Part shown: piece after piece, positions 60,591-64,000 of the stretch
Position numbering within the stretch: the stretch's first letter is position 1
Layout: every line of letters starts with the position of its first letter
Assembly: GCA_027490095.1 (NCBI GenBank)
Contig: JAIXYT010000027.1
Location: forward strand, 1-64,000
Direction of reading: 5' to 3'
Source: Sphingomonadales bacterium
GTDB lineage: Bacteria; Pseudomonadota; Alphaproteobacteria; Sphingomonadales; Sphingomonadaceae
DNA: 64,000 nt
Position numbers and translations under genes: made by a program
The notes under the pieces: model-generated
What the model was told of the DNA's origin: nothing
The model's input: only the letters and a program-made list of their open reading frames with translations
Databases searched by the model: none

Positions 60591-61138
60591 AAGGCGCGGC
60601 CGATCGCGAATGCGAAGACGATTGCATCCTCGCCGGTCGAGATGTCGTAGTGGACCTGCGGCGAGAGGGTGAAGGCCTCGCCGACCTCGACCTCGTAGAC
60701 CGCGCCGATGCGGGTGACGAAGAAGCTCTCGCCGTCGAGGAACTCGACTCCGGGGCCCGTCTGGATGGCGAGGCCCTCGGTGATGTGGATGTCGGCAACC
60801 GCCAGCAGGGTGGTGGAGTCGATCGGGCCGAAGGCCTGTTCGGCGACGACGCCGAGGCCGAGCGTCCGGTTCAGCCGATATTCGTAGTCGAGGCCGAGCG
60901 TGAAGGCGGTCTCGTCGGCATCCGGGATGTGGGTGCCGCCGATCACGACCGAGAGGTGGTGGGGCATGGAGCCGGCGCCTTCCGCCTCTTGCGCGGCGCT
61001 CGGATATGTCAGTGCCGCGGCGAGGAGAAGCCCCATGATCGCGGCCCAGGCGAGCTGGACCCTGCGGCGGGCAGGCACGGTGCCGTCCGGGCGGAGTTGC
61101 AGGGGGCGATGCGTCTGTGCTGCGCGGCTGCTTCCCAT
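60587..61138 (-). CDS. Small outer-membrane beta-barrel protein
   Basis: Protein of 183 aa. The ATG at 61138 follows AGGGGAGG and leads through a long basic stretch to a signal sequence (about 31-50, ending YPSAAQ); frames opening earlier lack a ribosome site. The mature part has barrel-like strands (HHLSVVIGGTHIP, TLGLDYEYRLNRTLGLGVVAEQA, FFVTRIGAVYEVEV, FTLSPQVHYDIS) and ends in FAFAIGRAF with a terminal Phe. The function is unknown. Confidence 0.75.
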   Translation of the reverse strand: MGSSRAAQTHRPLQLRPDGTVPARRRVQLAWAAIMGLLLAAALTYPSAAQEAEGAGSMPHHLSVVIGGTHIPDADETAFTLGLDYEYRLNRTLGLGVVAEQAFGPIDSTTLLAVADIHITEGLAIQTGPGVEFLDGESFFVTRIGAVYEVEVGEAFTLSPQVHYDISTGEDAIVFAFAIGRAF

Positions 61139-61225
61139 ATGTCCTCCCCTGCCTCCTGTCCCGGGCGGGCTGCCGGGAAGCCTGTTGCTGCCCGGCAGCC
61201 TGCGCGCGCGGAGGCTTTCCCACAT

Positions 61226-61241
61226 ATGGTTAATCCTTAAC
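61226..61241 (-). promoter_or_regulatory. TTAAC-type paired site upstream of the small barrel gene
   Basis: On the minus strand GTTAAGGATTAACCAT: two TTAA half-sites separated by three bases, ending ACCAT as in CtrA-regulated promoters of Caulobacter. It lies about 90 bases before the barrel gene start. The spacing is shorter than the CtrA consensus. Confidence 0.35.
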
Positions 61242-61283
61242 GGTACGACCCACAAGCTCTGGTGGCCCGGACCGGGGCAGGGT

Positions 61284-62867
61284 CTAGGCGGCGATCGCCT
61301 GGGTCTCGGCCTGCGGCAGGCGGATCATGTAGTCGAAGGCGGTGAGCGCGGCCTTGCTGCCTTCGCCCATGGCGATCACGATCTGCTTGTAGGGCACGGT
61401 CGTGCAGTCGCCGGCGGCGAACACGCCGGGGAGGTTGGTCTCGCCCCGCGCGTTCACGACGATCTCGCCATACTTTGACAGCTCGACCGTGCCCTTCAGC
61501 CATTCGGTGTTGGGCACCAGGCCGATCTGCACGAAGATGCCTTCCAGCTCGACCGTGTGCTCGCTGCCGTCGCTGCGGTTCTTGTACGCGAGGCCGGTCA
61601 CCTTCTCGCCGTCGCCGAGCACTTCGGTCGTCTGTGCCGAGGTGAGGATGGTGACGTTCGGGAGCGAGCGCAGCTTGTTCTGGAGGACGGCATCGGCGCG
61701 CAGCGATTGATCGAACTCGATCAGCGTGACGTGCGCGACGATTCCGGCGAGGTCGATCGCGGCTTCCACGCCCGAATTGCCGCCGCCGATCACCGCCGTG
61801 CGCTTTCCCTTGAACAGCGGGCCGTCGCAGTGCGGGCAATAGGCGACGCCCTTGTTGCGGTATTCCTCTTCGCCGGGCACGCCGATCTGCCGCCAGCGCG
61901 CGCCGGTGGAGAGGATGACGGTGCGGGACTTCAGGCTGGCGCCATTCTCGAGGCGAACCTCGATGAGGCCGCCGGGCGTGGTGGCGGGCACGAGCTCCAC
62001 GGCCTTTTGCAGGGCCATGATGTCGACGTCGTTTTCCTTGACGGTCGCTTCCAGGCTGGAGGCGAGCTTGGGGCCTTCGGTGTAGCTGACCGAGATGAGG
62101 TTCTCGATCCCCATCGTGTCCATCAGCTGGCCGCCGAAACGCTCGGCCGCGACTCCCGTACGGATGCCCTTGCGCGCGGCATAGACGGCGGCTGCCGAGC
62201 CGGCCGGGCCGCCGCCGACGATCAGCACGTCGAACGGCGCCTTCTCGGCGATTTTCGCGGCGGCCTTGGCGGTGGCGCCGGTGTCGAGCTTGGCGACGAT
62301 CTGGGCGAGGTCCATCCGGCCCTGGCCGAACACCTCGCCATTGAGGAACACGGTGGGCACCGCCATCACCTTGCGGTCGGCGACTTCGGCCTGGAAGAGC
62401 GCACCGTCGATCGCGGTGTGGCGGATGCCGGGGTTCAGCACGGCCGCCAGGTTCAGCGCCTGCACCACGTCCGGGCAGTTCTGGCAGCTGAGCGAGAAAT
62501 AGGTTTCGAATTCATAGCTGCCTTCGAGGCCGGCGACCTGGTCGAGCAGGTCCTGCGCCTCGCGGCTGGGGTGGCCGCCGACCTGCAGCAGCGCGAGCAC
62601 GAGCGACGTGAATTCGTGGCCCATCGGGATACCGGCGAAGCGGACTTCGACCGTGGTTCCGGTGCGGCGGATCAGGAAGCTGGGCAGCCTCGCATCATCG
62701 TCGGTGCGGGCATAGCTCACCTTGGGGGACAGGGTCGCGATTTCGGTCAACAGCTCGGCGAGCTCGGCAGAGGCCGGGCTGTCGTCGAGGGAGGCCAGCA
62801 GCTCGATGGGGTGCACGAGCTTCTCGAGATAGGCCGAGAGCTGGGCCTTGAGGTTTGCGTCGAGCAT
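61284..62867 (-). CDS. ahpF: Alkyl hydroperoxide reductase subunit F
   Basis: Protein of 527 aa. The N-terminal double thioredoxin-like domain carries CQNC (Cys128, Cys131); the FAD domain shows [21 protein letters not shown]; the redox pair CPHC is at 344-347 inside [13 protein letters not shown], and [14 protein letters not shown] binds NADH. It reduces AhpC with NADH. The ATG at 62867 is the family start. It is transcribed after ahpC with a strong hairpin between. Confidence 0.96.
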   Translation of the reverse strand: MLDANLKAQLSAYLEKLVHPIELLASLDDSPASAELAELLTEIATLSPKVSYARTDDDARLPSFLIRRTGTTVEVRFAGIPMGHEFTSLVLALLQVGGHPSREAQDLLDQVAGLEGSYEFETYFSLSCQNCPDVVQALNLAAVLNPGIRHTAIDGALFQAEVADRKVMAVPTVFLNGEVFGQGRMDLAQIVAKLDTGATAKAAAKIAEKAPFDVLIVGGGPAGSAAAVYAARKGIRTGVAAERFGGQLMDTMGIENLISVSYTEGPKLASSLEATVKENDVDIMALQKAVELVPATTPGGLIEVRLENGASLKSRTVILSTGARWRQIGVPGEEEYRNKGVAYCPHCDGPLFKGKRTAVIGGGNSGVEAAIDLAGIVAHVTLIEFDQSLRADAVLQNKLRSLPNVTILTSAQTTEVLGDGEKVTGLAYKNRSDGSEHTVELEGIFVQIGLVPNTEWLKGTVELSKYGEIVVNARGETNLPGVFAAGDCTTVPYKQIVIAMGEGSKAALTAFDYMIRLPQAETQAIAA

Positions 62868-62896
62868 GTCTGGTCTCCTGAATGCAAGGCCCGGTT

Positions 62897-62928
62897 GCGC
62901 GCCGCCCCGGGGGAAAGGGGCGGCGCGC
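62897..62928. terminator. Hairpin between ahpC and ahpF
   Basis: GCGCGCCGCCCC pairs perfectly with GGGGCGGCGCGC around an eight-base loop in the 74-base ahpC-ahpF gap. It probably works as partial terminator or RNA stabiliser, giving more AhpC than AhpF. Confidence 0.75.
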
Positions 62929-62941
62929 GTTCGGGGACTGC

Positions 62942-63505
62942 CTAGATCTTGCCGACCAGGTCGAGGCTGGGGGCGAGCGTCTTGGCGCCTTCCTCCCACT
63001 TCGCCGGGCAGACTTCGCCGGGGTGCGAGCGGACATAGGCCGCGGCCTTCAGCTTGCGCAGCAGTTCGGCAGCGTTGCGGCCCACGCCTTCCGAGGTGAT
63101 TTCCACATACTGGATCACGCCGTCGGGATCGACGATGAAGGTCGCGCGGTCGGCAAGGCCGACGCCTTCGCGCATCACGCCGAAATTGTTGGTCACCTGG
63201 CCCGACGGGTCGCCGAGCATGGTGTAGCGGATCTTGCCGACGGCCGGCGAGGTTTCATGCCAGGCCTTGTGGCTGAAATGGGTGTCGGTCGAGACCGAAT
63301 AGATCTCGGCGCCGAGCTTCTGGAACTCGCCATAGAGGTCGGCCATGTCCTCGAGCTCGGTCGGGCAGACGAAGGTGAAGTCGGCGGGGTAGAAGAAGAA
63401 GACCGCCCACTTGCCGGCGAGGTCGGCTTCGGTGACCTGGATGAACTTGCCTTCCTTGAAGGCTTGCGAGGTGAACGGCTTCAGGTTGCTTCCGATGATG
63501 GCCAT
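62942..63505 (-). CDS. ahpC: Alkyl hydroperoxide reductase subunit C (peroxiredoxin)
   Basis: Protein of 187 aa. The peroxidatic Cys47 lies in [13 protein letters not shown] and the resolving Cys166 in [10 protein letters not shown]; the length fits the AhpC/Prx1 group. It reduces hydrogen peroxide and organic peroxides and is recycled by AhpF. The ATG at 63505 begins the canonical [11 protein letters not shown]. It is divergent from the DUF427 gene, with a symmetrical sequence in the gap that may bind a peroxide regulator. Confidence 0.97.
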   Translation of the reverse strand: MAIIGSNLKPFTSQAFKEGKFIQVTEADLAGKWAVFFFYPADFTFVCPTELEDMADLYGEFQKLGAEIYSVSTDTHFSHKAWHETSPAVGKIRYTMLGDPSGQVTNNFGVMREGVGLADRATFIVDPDGVIQYVEITSEGVGRNAAELLRKLKAAAYVRSHPGEVCPAKWEEGAKTLAPSLDLVGKI

Positions 63506-63561
63506 GCGGGATCCTTTGAAACAGGGTGAGTGTCGGTCGACAGGGGGCGATTTAGGTGCCG

Positions 63562-63615
63562 AATCGCCATCGATCAAATTGATTGTCTGCCCGTGACAAA
63601 TCGACTGAGGCGATT
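63562..63615. promoter_or_regulatory. Symmetrical region between ahpC and DUF427 genes
   Basis: Nested inverted repeats: AATCGCC (63562-63568) with GGCGATT (63609-63615), the palindrome ATCAAATTGAT (63573-63583), and GATTGTC (63581-63587) with GACAAATC (63595-63602). The AT-rich core and two-fold symmetry suggest a regulator site, for example OxyR, but it does not fit the Escherichia coli OxyR consensus. Confidence 0.45.
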
Positions 63616-63679
63616 AGGGGGCCTGCCCCTTGCGGCCCCCGCCGCAAGCGCCGACATGGGGATCCGAGAGGAGAATTCC

Positions 63680-63976
63680 ATGGGGCAGATGATGGTGGCG
63701 CGGTGGAACGGGCGGGAGATCGCGCGGTCCGACGACACGGTGGTGGTGGAGGGAAATCATTATTTCCCGCGGGGCGCAGTGGATGCCGCCGTGCTGACAC
63801 CGAGCGACACGCACACGGTGTGCGGCTGGAAGGGCATGGCGAGCTATCACGGGCTGCTGGTGGATGGCGCAAGCAATCCGGATGCGGCCTGGTACTATCC
63901 GAACCCCAAGCAGGCCGCGGCGGAGATCCGCGATCGCATCGCCTTCTGGAAGGGCGTGAAGGTGGAGCCCGCCTGA
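63680..63976 (+). CDS. DUF427 domain-containing protein
   Basis: Protein of 98 aa. The family pattern is VARWNGREIARSDDTVVVEGNHYFPRGAV, then HTVCGWKGMASYHGLLVDG and a closing AAWYYPNPKQAAAEIRDRIAFWKGV. DUF427 proteins are small cytosolic beta-rich proteins of unknown function. GAGAGGAGA precedes the ATG at 63680; the frame is open further upstream without homology. Confidence 0.88.
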   Translation: MGQMMVARWNGREIARSDDTVVVEGNHYFPRGAVDAAVLTPSDTHTVCGWKGMASYHGLLVDGASNPDAAWYYPNPKQAAAEIRDRIAFWKGVKVEPA

Positions 63977-64000
63977 GCGGCCAGCACCCGTCCGGGGCTC

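Noticed and set aside
1-64000. tRNA genes, rRNA genes, insertion sequences and integrases
   Set aside because: None recognised: no cloverleaf with CCA end noticed and no transposase or integrase motifs in any frame. A computed tRNA scan would be decisive.

Overview
The window reads as chromosomal DNA of a high-GC alphaproteobacterium, most likely a member of the Sphingomonadales. The evidence is family content: DUF6489, DUF2948 behind murA, UrcA, DUF465 and DUF2721 genes, MipA/OmpV and small beta-barrel proteins, many secreted peptidases, a GAAC-N7-GAAC LexA site at uvrA, and the linkage mnmE-mnmG-rsmG-parA-parB. About 58 protein genes are called. No rRNA, tRNA, insertion sequence, integrase or CRISPR array was seen, although a divergent tRNA could be missed by eye.

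Layout. (1) 0.1-18.6 kb: mostly plus-strand envelope and scavenging genes. These are three small secreted proteins, a Crp-type regulator, a lipoprotein amidohydrolase, an outer-membrane channel-like protein, an alkylsulfatase, peptidases of families M20, M28, M24 and M19, an old-yellow-enzyme homologue, a di-haem peroxidase with its TetR/membrane-protein neighbours, and a lipoprotein methyltransferase. (2) 18.6-24.1 kb: the minus-strand cluster mnmE-mnmG-rsmG-parA-parB, carrying four perfect copies of the 16-bp parS palindrome TGTTCCACGTGGAACA. Codon third-base preference on the plus strand changes from C-rich on the left to G-rich on the right around this cluster, as expected near a replication origin. 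(3) 24.2-28.1 kb: small conserved genes, a stack of hairpins, and two outer-membrane barrels.

(4) 28.2-31.2 kb: an accessory patch. It holds an AT-richer divergent pair, namely a zinc-ribbon/nucleoside-deoxyribosyltransferase-like protein and an FRG-domain protein. Next to it is a diverged fragment of the uvrA 3' end with an amber stop, then a small ORF plus a nucleotidyltransferase gene fused in an ATGA overlap to the 3' end of the intact uvrA. The geometry suggests that a cassette carrying its own uvrA 3' end entered uvrA and displaced the old end. This is the best candidate for an undescribed mobile or defence-type arrangement here.

(5) 31.2-40.5 kb: uvrA with a LexA box, two alpha/beta hydrolases, a SANT-like mini-protein, a repeat cluster, an S9 peptidase, a glycosyltransferase and DUF952. 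(6) 40.4-60.6 kb: a surface-polysaccharide region interleaved with housekeeping genes (murA, prs). It contains three paralogous exported right-handed beta-helix proteins, an O-antigen ligase/polymerase-like membrane protein, four family-2 and one family-4 glycosyltransferases (a fifth family-2 enzyme lies at 39.2 kb), a UDP-uronate epimerase-like enzyme, an acyltransferase, two methyltransferases and an SLC13-type transporter. (7) 60.6-64 kb: a small barrel protein, the ahpC-ahpF peroxidase operon with an intercistronic hairpin, and DUF427.
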